Positions 8,266-17,484 are shown, numbered from the stretch's first letter. The stretch: DNA of 64,000 nucleotides from an uncultured Mucilaginibacter sp. (GCF_946481715.1 NZ_CAMLOV010000006.1:1-64000), one strand, 5' to 3'. The notes: generated by a model from the sequence alone, not told the origin. Translations and numbers: made by a program.

Positions 8266-9594
8266 ATGGATGCGTCACTCGCCCGCATATTAATTTGCCT
8301 TTTAGCCGGTATCGTGCTTATTGTTTTGCTTACGGCAAAATACAGGGTGCATGCCTTTTTTGCGCTGGTATTAGCCTGCATGGTTGTTGGGCTTGGCGTG
8401 GGCCTGCCGGTAGATGCGGTGTTTATATCTATTAAAGAAGGGTTCGGCAACATCCTGAAATCGTTAGGGCTCATCATTGCATTAGGCACTACTTTGGGTG
8501 CCGTTTTAGAACATACCGGCTGCACTCGGGTAATGGCCAACGCTATTTTAAAGCGCGTGGGCAGCAAACGGGCAAACCTCGCCATGAGCCTTACGGGCTT
8601 AATTGTGGGGTTGCCTATCTTTTGCGATTCGGGCTATATTGTTTTAAGCGGCTTAAACAAGTCATTGGCGCGCAGCACGGGCATTGCCATGGCGGCAATG
8701 GCCACATCATTGGCGACTGGCCTATACTCGGTGCATTGTTTAATACCGCCGCATCCTGGCGCATCGGCGGCGGCAGGGCTTAGCGGTGTAGATTACGGCC
8801 GGCTAATTTTAATTGGCACACTTGTAGCTATCCCAGCTATGCTGGTGGGCTACTTCTGGGCAAATTATGCCGGTAAAAAATACGTTGATCCCATTATAGT
8901 TACCGAAGAAACGGAAAATGAAAAAGCTCATTTGCCATCTGCATTAAAGGCATTTGCACCTGTAGTAGCGCCAATTCTGCTCATTGCTATTAAAGCTTTT
9001 TTTGTGATGGATAATGCCTCGCCAAATAATTGGCTCAAAGCTCTTTTATACACCGGGGAGCCTGCCATAGCGCTCGCCATTGGCATATTGCTTGCCTTTA
9101 ACGCAGCGCAATATTGGCAAAAGCACGAGTTTGCAAAACTGCTGCAGGGTGGTGCCGAAAAAGCAGGCGGCATCCTCGTTATCATCGGCGCAGGTGGGGC
9201 CTTTGGCGCGGTACTGGCAGCCACAAATATTGGCGGCCACCTTGGGGCGGCATTGCCATTGGGCAGCATGGGTCTGTTGTTTCCTTTTCTTATCACCTTT
9301 ATTATCAAAACCGCGCAGGGCTCGTCAACGGTGGCAATTATTACGGCGGCATCTATTTTGCTGCCCTTATTAAAACCGCTTGGTTTGGATACAACATCAG
9401 GGCATTTGCTTTGCGTTTTGGCCATGGGCGCAGGTTCTATGATGATATCGCATGCTAATGATGCTTACTTTTGGGTAATAGCCAAATTCTCTGGCCTGGA
9501 AATGAAAACGATGCTCAGCGTTTATTCGGTATCCACTATATTAATGGGGCTTACTACCTTCGCCATGGTTTACCTGCTTTCGTTTATCTTATGA
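8266..9594 (+). CDS. GntP-family permease (probable glycerate or sugar-acid transporter)
   Basis: A 442-residue integral membrane protein with a dozen or so hydrophobic segments. It has GntP-family features: SLTGLIVGLPIFCDSGYIVLSGL and the histidine-containing CLIPPHPGASAAAG. These are proton symporters for gluconate and related acids. I start at the ATG at 8266, directly before the first membrane segment; the in-frame ATG at 8215 lies in the terminator. It overlaps the glycerate kinase gene by four bases (ATGA), so translation is probably coupled, and glycerate is the likely substrate by context. Confidence 0.9.
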   Translation: MDASLARILICLLAGIVLIVLLTAKYRVHAFFALVLACMVVGLGVGLPVDAVFISIKEGFGNILKSLGLIIALGTTLGAVLEHTGCTRVMANAILKRVGSKRANLAMSLTGLIVGLPIFCDSGYIVLSGLNKSLARSTGIAMAAMATSLATGLYSVHCLIPPHPGASAAAGLSGVDYGRLILIGTLVAIPAMLVGYFWANYAGKKYVDPIIVTEETENEKAHLPSALKAFAPVVAPILLIAIKAFFVMDNASPNNWLKALLYTGEPAIALAIGILLAFNAAQYWQKHEFAKLLQGGAEKAGGILVIIGAGGAFGAVLAATNIGGHLGAALPLGSMGLLFPFLITFIIKTAQGSSTVAIITAASILLPLLKPLGLDTTSGHLLCVLAMGAGSMMISHANDAYFWVIAKFSGLEMKTMLSVYSVSTILMGLTTFAMVYLLSFIL

Positions 9595-10721
9595 TGCACA
9601 TCCTCATTGCCCCAAACGCGTTTAAAAACAGTCTTTCGGCGGAGACCGCGGCTGTAGCTATCGCTAAAGGATTAGCCCAAAGCGGCCTGGAATGTACCAC
9701 AGAGTGCTTTCCCATAGCTGATGGCGGCGATGGTACTGCACAACTCATCAATCAAAAACTAAACGCCAAAATTATCCTGGTAACGGTCAACGACCCTTTG
9801 GGGAGGCGTATTGAATCTTCCTTTGGTTTGATAGATGATGGGAGAACAGCAGTGATAGAAATGGCAGACGCATCCGGCTTTCGCCTGTTAAAAACAGAAG
9901 AATTGAACCCGCTACGGGCCACAAGCTACGGCACCGGCCAAATGATATTGGCTGCGATGGATGCCGGCGTAAAAAAGATCATCATCGCAATGGGTGGTTC
10001 CGCCACGGTTGATGGGGCAACCGGTATGCTATCTGCACTCGGCGTACAATTTTTAGGCGCCGATGGCGAACCGCTTACCAATCTGCCCGAGAGCCTGCCG
10101 CAAATAAAAGCTATCGATCTCTCCGGTTTAGACGAGCGCGTAGCAACCTGCGAAGTTGTTGTGCTTTGCGACGTAGATAACCAACTACTGGGCAATAATG
10201 GCGCAGCGGCAGTATTCGGCCCGCAAAAAGGAGCGGACGCTACGGCGGTAAAACTGTTGGATGCAGGACTGGCATCTTTGAGCGAAGTGGCCTTGAAAGC
10301 CACAGGCAGAGATATGGCCGCAATAAAATACGGCGGGGCAGCTGGTGGTGCATCGGCAGGTGTTTATGCGATGCTGAACGCCAAATTGGTAAACGGCATA
10401 AATTACCTTTTGGATATCACCCGCTTTGATGATGCCCTGCAAAAAGCCCAACTGGTTATAACCGGCGAAGGCAGTATTGACGAACAAACCCTACAAGGCA
10501 AAGGCCCCTTCGGTGTGGCCAGCCGGGCAAAAGCCAGGGGCATACCGTTGATTGGGCTTGCCGGTAAAATTCCGCTGGAAAACAACGAAAAGCTGAACCG
10601 ATATTTTGATGTGCTGCTGGCTATAGGCAATAGCCCAACTGATATCGCAACGGCCTTAGCTGATACCGAGAAAAACCTCGTTAGAGCCGGTAATACTATT
10701 GGGAGAATGCTGAAGGTTTAA
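9591..10721 (+). CDS. glycerate kinase (GarK/GlxK type)
   Basis: A 376-residue class II-type glycerate kinase that phosphorylates D-glycerate with ATP. Recognised by the N-terminal MHILIAPNAFKNSLSA, the PIADGGDGTAQ loop, IIIAMGGSATVDGATGM, and the C-terminal ITGEGSIDEQTLQGKGP motif. Two ATGs lie back to back at 9591 and 9594; either could start the protein. The first overlaps the stop of the permease gene, indicating an uptake-plus-activation operon that feeds glycerate into glycolysis. Enolase, downstream in the pathway, lies 15 kb away. Confidence 0.93.
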   Translation: MMHILIAPNAFKNSLSAETAAVAIAKGLAQSGLECTTECFPIADGGDGTAQLINQKLNAKIILVTVNDPLGRRIESSFGLIDDGRTAVIEMADASGFRLLKTEELNPLRATSYGTGQMILAAMDAGVKKIIIAMGGSATVDGATGMLSALGVQFLGADGEPLTNLPESLPQIKAIDLSGLDERVATCEVVVLCDVDNQLLGNNGAAAVFGPQKGADATAVKLLDAGLASLSEVALKATGRDMAAIKYGGAAGGASAGVYAMLNAKLVNGINYLLDITRFDDALQKAQLVITGEGSIDEQTLQGKGPFGVASRAKARGIPLIGLAGKIPLENNEKLNRYFDVLLAIGNSPTDIATALADTEKNLVRAGNTIGRMLKV

Positions 10722-10728
10722 AATCCAA

Positions 10729-11271
10729 TTACTTCTTCAAATAATAATCCGGCACCGGCAAGTCCTTCCTCTCCACATCCCATATAATGCTGCTCACTTT
10801 CCAGCCCTTGGGCGTTTTGATGAGCTGAAAACTGTTTACGCCACGCTCGGCGATACTGTCGCGGGTATTTAAATAAGTATTATAGGTGCTGATACGGTGT
10901 GCCACACGGCCAAACTGTTCGGTTTTACCAAAAGCCTCCTCTTCGTAAAACATATCTATATGCCCGTCGGCCACAAACTGTTTATATAAGGCAATAAAAA
11001 TTGGCAATGGCGTAATATCAGTCGTATCGGTGCGGAAGTTTATGAGTTGTGCTTGCGGGATAAAGTAATTGCCTATTTCGTCAAACCTGGGCTTCTCGCC
11101 TTTTTTAAAACTAATAGCGGCGTAAGCATCATGTACCGCTTTGGTTATGGCACTGTCTTCGGGAACTGTGTAAGCAGCCGAAGAGGTTTGCACTTCAGCG
11201 GATTTTTTATCAGCAGTTTGGCATGCGGAAATTGCTAACGCCATGGCTGCTACCAATAACAGGTTTTTCAT
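10729..11271 (-). CDS. lipoprotein with NTF2/SnoaL-like domain
   Basis: A 180-residue protein with a lipoprotein signal ending at Cys17 (ISAC). Residues about 45-170 look like an NTF2/SnoaL-like cone: a helix with AVHDAYAAISFKKG, then FDEIGNYFIPQAQLI, a VAHRISTYNTYL strand and a final GWKVSSIIWDVER strand, a common ending in this fold. No catalytic residues can be assigned. It is convergent with the glycerate kinase gene, 7 bases apart. Confidence 0.7.
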   Translation of the reverse strand: MKNLLLVAAMALAISACQTADKKSAEVQTSSAAYTVPEDSAITKAVHDAYAAISFKKGEKPRFDEIGNYFIPQAQLINFRTDTTDITPLPIFIALYKQFVADGHIDMFYEEEAFGKTEQFGRVAHRISTYNTYLNTRDSIAERGVNSFQLIKTPKGWKVSSIIWDVERKDLPVPDYYLKK

Positions 11272-11395
11272 AATTGCAATTGTGTTTATACGAAGCTACT
11301 GATTTACACGCTTTTTTCCTAAGCGCAAAACGGTTTTGAAGATGAATTAGCGAATGCAAAAAATTACTGCTTGACCATTTGCAATTTTCTTATTT

Positions 11396-11418
11396 TTATT
11401 TGGATTTATTCTAAATAA
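11396..11418. promoter_or_regulatory. palindromic operator, probably iron-responsive
   Basis: A 23-base dyad: TTATTTGGA, five bases, TCTAAATAA (8 of 9 positions symmetric). It resembles, from memory, the TTATTT-AGA-type palindromes found before iron-uptake genes in Bacteroidetes. It lies exactly between the -33 and -7 elements of the downstream promoter, where a bound repressor would block transcription. Confidence 0.5.
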
Positions 11419-11430
11419 GGTTTTACTTTG
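11399..11430 (+). promoter_or_regulatory. promoter of the putative iron cluster
   Basis: TTTG at 11399-11402 and TTACTTTG at 11423-11430, 20 bases apart, fit a Bacteroidetes promoter. Predicted start near 11436 leaves a leader of about 108 bases before the first gene. Confidence 0.5.
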
Positions 11431-11468
11431 CCGCTGTGAGCCGTTAACACCGGCTATGAAAAACTTAA

Positions 11469-11520
11469 GCCTGCTTTTATAGCGAGTAACTTTAATAGGT
11501 ATTTTGCCTATAGAGCAGGC
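11469..11520 (+). promoter_or_regulatory. potential structured mRNA leader
   Basis: Within the leader, GCCTGC (11469-11474) can pair with GCAGGC (11515-11520), enclosing a second hairpin of ATAGG and CCTAT (11495-11511). The structure ends 23 bases before the start codon. No known riboswitch family is recognised. Confidence 0.3.
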
Positions 11521-11543
11521 ACAAACTTTTAATCCATCTATCT

Positions 11544-11864
11544 ATGTGCGACGCAAAAGTCCTTAGCCAAAGAGGGGCATCGGTAATTAGCCGGTGCTCC
11601 GACTGCCGTTGTGTTTTTATCTGGAACCATAACCTCATCCTTAGTTTTACGCCCGAGCAATTTATGCAGTTTAAGGATTTTGCCGCCGAACTCGATTTTA
11701 CCGGCCACTCCTTCCCCTTCCCCGATGGGCAGGAACGCGTTGTTATGCGAACCCCAACAAACGACATACAATTTGCCTTCACAGCCGATGAATGGGAAGA
11801 TTTCCACGCCGCAATGGCCGAGGCACTATACATGCAGGAAGTTTATGCACTGATGGGTAGTTAA
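11544..11864 (+). CDS. DUF6686-like small protein
   Basis: A 106-residue cytoplasmic protein with no signal. It has cysteines at positions 2, 18 and 21-22 (SRCSDCR), giving a CxxC-type site, then ILSFTPEQFMQFKDF and MRTPTNDIQFAFTADEW. I believe it belongs to the Bacteroidetes DUF6686 family, which I recall near iron-uptake genes; that assignment is from memory. Here it follows a promoter with a metal-repressor-like operator and precedes an AraC regulator and a siderophore-interacting reductase, which supports a role in iron limitation. Mechanism unknown. Confidence 0.65.
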   Translation: MCDAKVLSQRGASVISRCSDCRCVFIWNHNLILSFTPEQFMQFKDFAAELDFTGHSFPFPDGQERVVMRTPTNDIQFAFTADEWEDFHAAMAEALYMQEVYALMGS

Positions 11865-11964
11865 TAAAGAAGTAAGTCAACAAGGTGTAACAATCAGAGG
11901 CAAAACCTGGATAATCTTTCCTTCATGCCCGAAAATCGGCTCCAATAAATTATTTTGCCGCTCT

Positions 11965-12819
11965 ATGAAAGATATCCCGGTACATAAAATACAGGACAGG
12001 GCCAGCAGCGGGCTAGATATCCGTCAATTTGTACAGGGCGAAACGCTTTCTAAAGAGGTTGAAAAATTGGGGATACACCGCGATGATCATTACCTTTTCT
12101 TTATTTTGCAGGAAGGCACAGCATCAATGATGGTTGATTTTACAGAGATGCAATTTGCCGGAAGCCAACTCTATTACCTATTACCCGGGCAGGTGCATCA
12201 CCGGATAAGGAACGTGATGGCCGATGGCTGGTTTATTGCTGTAGATACACCATTGATAGCGCCCGATTACCGGAAGGTTTTTGAAGACCACTTGTTATTG
12301 CAACAACCTTATACTTTAAGCCAACAGCAATTAACCGAATGCCACAACGTACTTTGTTTGCTGCGCGATAAGTTTATCGGCAACCAGGATGATGCCTTTT
12401 ACTTACCGGTAGTTTATTCCTTGTTGCAATCGTTTTTAGGAATGGCAGCCAGTTGCTATTGCGGGGCCAATGCTAATCAATTACATTTATCGCGCCCTGC
12501 GCGGTTATCGCAAGAGTTTAAAAAAATCCTTACTGAAAACGTACGCATGGTTAAAAGCCCCTCGGCGTATGCTGCGCAATTAAATGTGTCGGAATCGTAC
12601 TTGAACGAGGCGCTGAAAAAAACAACTGGCCTAACGGTTAGCTACTGGATTATGCAGGAAGTTGTACTGGAAGCCAAGCGCCTTTTATACTATACCGAAA
12701 TGAACACAAAGGAGATAGCGCATTCTCTTGGATATGACGACCATGCCTATTTTTCGCGGGTGTTTAAACGTACCACAGGCAGTACGCCATTAGAATTTAG
12801 GGTGCACCACCGTAAATAG
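11965..12819 (+). CDS. AraC-family transcriptional regulator
   Basis: A 284-residue regulator. The N-terminal half is a cupin-like sensing domain (residues about 20-130, with YYLLPGQVHHRI). The last 100 residues carry the double helix-turn-helix, ending in IAHSLGYDDHAYFSRVFKRTTGSTPLEFR, the family signature. A TATTTTG -7-like element lies only 7 bases before the ATG, so it may have its own near-leaderless promoter. Position between an iron-type gene and a siderophore-interacting protein suggests control of iron uptake; in Bacteroidetes such regulators often sense siderophore or iron status. Confidence 0.88.
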   Translation: MKDIPVHKIQDRASSGLDIRQFVQGETLSKEVEKLGIHRDDHYLFFILQEGTASMMVDFTEMQFAGSQLYYLLPGQVHHRIRNVMADGWFIAVDTPLIAPDYRKVFEDHLLLQQPYTLSQQQLTECHNVLCLLRDKFIGNQDDAFYLPVVYSLLQSFLGMAASCYCGANANQLHLSRPARLSQEFKKILTENVRMVKSPSAYAAQLNVSESYLNEALKKTTGLTVSYWIMQEVVLEAKRLLYYTEMNTKEIAHSLGYDDHAYFSRVFKRTTGSTPLEFRVHHRK

Positions 12820-12894
12820 TCCAATCATTACCCCGAACCTGCTATTGCCCCGATTGCTCCCTACGCCTTTCTTTGTGGTATAAATTATCACATT

Positions 12895-13608
12895 ATGCAA
12901 TCATCAACCTTACATAAACTAAAAACCCGGGCTGGCCGTTTATTAGAAAGCCGCTTGCTGCAAAGCGGGCGCGTGCTGGAAGTGCGCCATTGGGAGCCCG
13001 CCACCATGATAGAGGTAGACCTATACCTGCCCAATGCAGATGTACAAAACTGGCAGGAGATACCTTACATCAAATTTAAAGTAGATAGCCTCACCTACCG
13101 CGATTATACACCAAGCGGCTGGGACGCAGAAACACATACCTGCACCTTGTACATTGATGCAGCACACAAAGGCCCTGGCAGCAAATGGGCGGCAGGCTTA
13201 AAAAAAGATGATACTGTAAATTACCTTAAAATTGGCAGCACCCACCACGCCCCCGAAAGCACGGCCGCCATTATTGGGCTGGGCGACGAGAGCAGCATGG
13301 GGCACATGCTTGCCCTGCAGCAAATGGTGTTGCCCAAGGCACGTTTTTCGGGAGCGGTACTTATTGCCAACCCGCATCACCGTAAATTATTTGAGGAGTA
13401 CTTTTGGTCGCCGCTACAGCCTATTGAACGGACCGATGTTTATGGGCACCTTAGTATGATACAGTGGGTTATACAACAACATTGCGATATGGCTCACACC
13501 GTATTTTATCTTGCCGGCAACAACACCATGGTTAGCGAACTGCGTAAATTGTTAAAGCAATTGGGTTATCCCTCATCGCGGATAAAAACGCAGGGTTTTT
13601 GGAACTAA
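12895..13608 (+). CDS. siderophore-interacting protein (FAD-dependent ferric reductase type)
   Basis: A 237-residue protein of the SIP/ViuB family. Residues about 20-110 form the FAD-binding barrel (SLTYRDYTPSGWD matches the family RxYTxR-type flavin motif, with the last Arg replaced). Residues 125-235 form the NAD-binding-like domain, ending in SRIKTQGFWN, close to the usual GYW-type tail. Such enzymes reduce ferric siderophores in the cytoplasm to free the iron. It follows the AraC regulator by 75 bases on the same strand. Confidence 0.85.
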   Translation: MQSSTLHKLKTRAGRLLESRLLQSGRVLEVRHWEPATMIEVDLYLPNADVQNWQEIPYIKFKVDSLTYRDYTPSGWDAETHTCTLYIDAAHKGPGSKWAAGLKKDDTVNYLKIGSTHHAPESTAAIIGLGDESSMGHMLALQQMVLPKARFSGAVLIANPHHRKLFEEYFWSPLQPIERTDVYGHLSMIQWVIQQHCDMAHTVFYLAGNNTMVSELRKLLKQLGYPSSRIKTQGFWN

Positions 13609-13635
13609 AAACCGCTAATAATTGCGCGCCCGATT

Positions 13636-14928
13636 TTAACGCGCGGAATATTGGATAAAAGGATTAAGCGGTTTTTCTTTAATGTCGAGCAGGAAAAACG
13701 TATTTAATTTCACCTGTAATTTGGGCAAAAACATAAAGGCCAACAGCAACGGCACGCCCAGTATAGGCTCGCCAAAACTTAAAATAAACATAATAGCCAG
13801 GCAGTAAAGCACCTGTTCTGCATTTAAAAGCTGTTTACGGCAAAATTTAATATAACAATAAGCAAGGTAAATTAACCCTATAAGCCCAAACTGTGCCAAA
13901 GCCTCAAATATGCCGTTTGATACATTGATGTTGTACTTAGTATTTACAAAAACGTCGTACCGGTTATTTACACCGCAAATTAACTTTGCACCAAACTTGC
14001 GGTAAACAAACACCATACTTGAAAAACGGTCGAGCGGGATCTGCTGATGCATGCGCCTAAAGCTTGCATCTAATTGAGCCAGATGCTTAAGGTCGTCCAT
14101 ATCCTGGTGGTAGGTATACTTTATTTTACCTCCTAAAAACGGCACATACATAATAACCACCACACACAACGGGATAAACAGCAACACCCGGGCCTTTACT
14201 TTAGCCCGGTACCGTAAAGCTAAAAATATTACTACCAGCAAAGCCAGGCAGGCGGTGGTCGAAAAAGTTGTGATAACGGCGGCGATAAACAACCATGCTT
14301 TTTTGTCGAATTTGAATTCGTTTAAAAAGAAATGGAAAACGAGCCCGATGACAAGGAAGCAGCCAAACGCCCCAGGCTCCCAGGCAAAGCCGGAGTTTGC
14401 AAAATCGTGCAGGCCTTTGTGGAAGGTAAATACCAGCAGGTTGCTGTACCCGGGTAGCAATTGATTATTTGGCAGGTTTGCCGCCATAAATGTTTTGTAC
14501 AAAAGAGCAGGCGCCAAAAGCTGAAGAGCAAAAAACAAAAATGATATTACGGTAAGATCCGCAATTACCTGTACAATGTAGGCTATTGCTTTATTTTTTA
14601 CGATAGCGCAAAAAAGGAATGCCGTGTATATGTATTTGCACAGAAAAATTACGTCTGATTGAAAAAACTCGTCGTTAAGGTTATTAATGTAATAATCGCG
14701 CAGGAAGACCAATAGCAGGTAACATACAGAAAATACGCAGAACACCCGGAAGTCCTTCAATGTAAAAAGCCGTTTAGCTAAATAAACAGCTGTAAAAAAT
14801 ACCAGTATAGCCATCCAGCAAATGTTGGTGGACGACAGTACATTTGCATTTGATGAGAGCAAAATAAACAACAGAGTAACTACATAATAAATATTGAACC
14901 GTTTGTAACGATGTAGTTTACCTTGCAT
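13636..14928 (-). CDS. O-antigen ligase/polymerase-like membrane protein
   Basis: A 430-residue membrane protein with about ten to eleven hydrophobic segments and one larger soluble loop (about residues 265-330). It has the topology of the Wzy/WaaL (O-antigen ligase) superfamily, and NGIFEALAQFGLIGLIYLAYC near the C terminus matches the usual H/N-x-x-x-E-x-x-x-x-G-x-x-G-like region. It is the last gene of a minus-strand polysaccharide cluster, 3 bases after the deacetylase. It would polymerise or attach glycan at the inner membrane; which one cannot be said. Confidence 0.7.
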   Translation of the reverse strand: MQGKLHRYKRFNIYYVVTLLFILLSSNANVLSSTNICWMAILVFFTAVYLAKRLFTLKDFRVFCVFSVCYLLLVFLRDYYINNLNDEFFQSDVIFLCKYIYTAFLFCAIVKNKAIAYIVQVIADLTVISFLFFALQLLAPALLYKTFMAANLPNNQLLPGYSNLLVFTFHKGLHDFANSGFAWEPGAFGCFLVIGLVFHFFLNEFKFDKKAWLFIAAVITTFSTTACLALLVVIFLALRYRAKVKARVLLFIPLCVVVIMYVPFLGGKIKYTYHQDMDDLKHLAQLDASFRRMHQQIPLDRFSSMVFVYRKFGAKLICGVNNRYDVFVNTKYNINVSNGIFEALAQFGLIGLIYLAYCYIKFCRKQLLNAEQVLYCLAIMFILSFGEPILGVPLLLAFMFLPKLQVKLNTFFLLDIKEKPLNPFIQYSAR

Positions 14929-14931
14929 AAG

Positions 14932-15600
14932 TTAGTCGATGATCTGTTTAAGCAACGTAAAGCATTCGGCAGCTGTTGAGCCGATGCTACTACCCCGGTA
15001 AGCTGCCAGCGCGTTGATAGCAGATAGGGAACGCGGCAGCGGCGCTTCCATCACTTCCGATTGGTAAACCTGCATAATCTCAAGCTTTTTATCTATATAG
15101 GGGCTTATATCGATATAAACGTTTGGCGTAAAAGCATTTCCGGGCAGAGCGGGCGAAAACTCCGTTTCGGATATGGTTTCGTACATCAACACTTGCGTTA
15201 TAAAAGGGAAATTGAAGTTTTTTGTACAGCTGAACGCGGCCTTAAATATAATTTGGTGGTCGGTATGCACATCACTGTGGTTGGGTAAAAAAACAGTATC
15301 TGGCCGTACCTCTTTTACAATGCTGCTGATTTTAGCTACTAAAGGGCCTATATCGTTATAGGTTATGCCTGCGGCATCGTAACCTAATTCAAAACGTTTG
15401 GTAAACCCATATAGCCTGGTTACCTCTTCAATTTCCCGCTGCCTTAATTTTATATTTTCGGGTGTTTTTCCGTTGCGGTAAAACTCGGTACATATCAGCC
15501 AGTAAACCTTGCAGCCACGGCTAACGTATTTTAAAATGGTGCCCCCGCAGCCAAGGGTTTCATCATCGGGATGGGGTGCTACTATAAGTATTCTTTCCAT
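14932..15600 (-). CDS. PIG-L family deacetylase
   Basis: A 222-residue LmbE/PIG-L enzyme, a zinc-dependent N-deacetylase. The metal motif APHPDDETLGCGG is at residues 8-20 and the second motif HSDVHTDH around residue 108-115. Family members remove acetyl groups from GlcNAc-containing or related sugar compounds. It begins 2 bases after the nucleotidyltransferase stop and ends 3 bases before the ligase-like gene, so it is part of the polysaccharide operon and probably modifies a sugar or lipid-linked intermediate. Confidence 0.88.
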   Translation of the reverse strand: MERILIVAPHPDDETLGCGGTILKYVSRGCKVYWLICTEFYRNGKTPENIKLRQREIEEVTRLYGFTKRFELGYDAAGITYNDIGPLVAKISSIVKEVRPDTVFLPNHSDVHTDHQIIFKAAFSCTKNFNFPFITQVLMYETISETEFSPALPGNAFTPNVYIDISPYIDKKLEIMQVYQSEVMEAPLPRSLSAINALAAYRGSSIGSTAAECFTLLKQIID

Positions 15601-15602
15601 TA

Positions 15603-16325
15603 TTAGCTCCCGGTATTAATTGCCATATAGGCATGTTCGTTTATCTTAAAATCCAGCATCGCACTTTTGTACTCTTCCTCGTTGCCTATGTCCTGCCAGT
15701 AACCATCGAATGGGTAAACCGAAACCGGTTGCTGGTGCTGCAACATGCTATTCATTAGATCGTCCATGCCAAAGGGCTGGTTTAGCGGAATAAGGTCGAG
15801 CACCCCTATATTAGCTATGTAAATACCTGCATTTATTTGCAGGGTTTGGGGCTTTTCTTCCAGTTTTATCAATTGATTATCCGCATTGGCATGTAATACA
15901 CCGTAGGCTATTTTATACTTCTTTTTAAAAGCGGCAACGGTAAATAAGCTATTACTTTCAGTATGAAAGTAATACAAAGCTGCCAAATTCAGGCTCGAAA
16001 GGATATCGCAATTGATCACGAGGAAATCATCGGGCAGGCCGGTTAAGATTTTCAGCGGGCCTGCTGTGCCTAAAGGGAAATCTTCTACTGAATAGTGGAT
16101 GTTTACTCCCCATTTACTGCCGTTACCAAAGTATGCCTCAATGTTTTGTGCAAAATGGAATAACGAAAAAGTGATGTCGCTGAAGCCAAAGTACTTCAGC
16201 TGCCGTACTATTATTTCTAATACCGGGTACTCCCCCACCGGCAGCAGCGCCTTAGGTACCGAATGCGTAAACGGCATTAAGCGGCTACCCTTACCACCCG
16301 ATATAATAACTGCGCGCTTATACAT
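15603..16325 (-). CDS. sugar-phosphate nucleotidyltransferase
   Basis: A 240-residue nucleotidyltransferase with the N-terminal signature ISGGKGSRLMPFTHSVPKALLP and an FLVINCDIL metal motif; it forms an NDP-sugar from sugar-1-phosphate. The C-terminal DGYWQDIGNEEEY segment is typical of mannose-1-phosphate guanylyltransferase-like enzymes and of the LegF/PtmE type. I start at 16325; an in-frame ATG at 16403 would add 26 residues within the upstream gene. It overlaps the upstream dehydratase gene by 8 bases. The nucleotide and sugar are not certain. Confidence 0.88.
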   Translation of the reverse strand: MYKRAVIISGGKGSRLMPFTHSVPKALLPVGEYPVLEIIVRQLKYFGFSDITFSLFHFAQNIEAYFGNGSKWGVNIHYSVEDFPLGTAGPLKILTGLPDDFLVINCDILSSLNLAALYYFHTESNSLFTVAAFKKKYKIAYGVLHANADNQLIKLEEKPQTLQINAGIYIANIGVLDLIPLNQPFGMDDLMNSMLQHQQPVSVYPFDGYWQDIGNEEEYKSAMLDFKINEHAYMAINTGS

Positions 16326-17313
16326 TGTAAACTTTGCTTTTATAACCTGCCATATTGCCGGGGACAACCAGCCAGTTAATAGTTTGCCGTAGCCCTTCCT
16401 CAAACGTATAAGCCGGCGTAAAACCGGTAAATTGTTTTATTTTACTGTTATTGCATAGCAGGTGTTCTACTTCTGCGCCGGCAGGCCGTACACGCTGCTC
16501 GTCGGCCAACAATTGTACGTCGGCATCCATTTGTTTACAAATGAGTGCAAACACATCAGTCATGGAGTAGTCGGTACCCGAACCAATATTTATCGTTTCG
16601 CCAATCAGGCCGTCATTTTCCGCGATAAGCGCCAAGCCCCGGCAGGTATCAGCCACATAATTAAGGTCGCGCCGCGGCGATAGGTTGCCTAACTTCACCT
16701 CTTTGCTACCGCTTGCTATCTGTATGATGATAGCCGGTATAATGGCCCTTGCCGATTGCCTGGGGCCGTAAGTATTAAAAGGCCTCGCAATAGTTGCCTT
16801 TAACCCGTATGACCGATAAAAACTGTATACAATGGCCTCGGCGCTTATTTTTGAGGCGCTGTATGGCGATTGTGCCTGCAACGGATGCCTTTCATCGATT
16901 GGCAAATATTGCGCGGTACCGTAAACCTCGCTGCTGGATATGTAAATAAACTTTGCATTACATTTTTGCGCAGCGCTGCACATATTAAAAGTGCCGCTAA
17001 TATTGGTGTCTATAAAGCTTGCAGGGTTTTGGATGGAATACGGAACGGAGATAAGCGATGCGAGGTGAAAAACAATATCGATACCTTCTGTAAGTTTTTC
17101 GCAGCAACCGGCATCGCGTATATCACCGGCAATTATTTCAATATTGGTGCGGTCAGCAACGCTCTCGAGCCAGCCCCAGTTGTTAAAAGAATTGTACAAT
17201 ACTAAAGCCCGTAGTAATGCCCCGTTACTTTGCAGGTACTCTACTAAATGCGAGCCTATAAAACCGTCGGCGCCCGTTATTAAAACTCTTTTGTTTCGCC
17301 AAAATTGGGGCAT
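16318..17313 (-). CDS. NAD-dependent 4,6-dehydratase, LegB-like
   Basis: A 331-residue extended short-chain dehydrogenase acting on a nucleotide sugar. The NAD loop is ITGADGFIGSHL; catalysis uses the Ser-Tyr-Lys set ISSSEVYG and YSASK. The ALVLYNSFNNWGWLE and LASLISVPYSIQNP segments resemble the LegB family (UDP- or GDP-GlcNAc 4,6-dehydratase of the legionaminic acid type), as I remember it. It is followed by a nucleotidyltransferase and a deacetylase, consistent with synthesis of an unusual amino sugar. No matching aminotransferase is present in the window. Confidence 0.8.
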   Translation of the reverse strand: MPQFWRNKRVLITGADGFIGSHLVEYLQSNGALLRALVLYNSFNNWGWLESVADRTNIEIIAGDIRDAGCCEKLTEGIDIVFHLASLISVPYSIQNPASFIDTNISGTFNMCSAAQKCNAKFIYISSSEVYGTAQYLPIDERHPLQAQSPYSASKISAEAIVYSFYRSYGLKATIARPFNTYGPRQSARAIIPAIIIQIASGSKEVKLGNLSPRRDLNYVADTCRGLALIAENDGLIGETINIGSGTDYSMTDVFALICKQMDADVQLLADEQRVRPAGAEVEHLLCNNSKIKQFTGFTPAYTFEEGLRQTINWLVVPGNMAGYKSKVYNV

Positions 17314-17484
17314 TTATGAAAATGTTTAGGTGGTAAATGCATGCCCCAATATAGTCATAAAATTGATAGGGTACGAGGGTAAATTGCTTAAAAGAACAAA
17401 AATGTTACGATTCAAAAAAATACGTTTTTAAAAGAAAATAAAATTACCCTTGCTAATCATATATCGCATTAATACCCCTAACAA

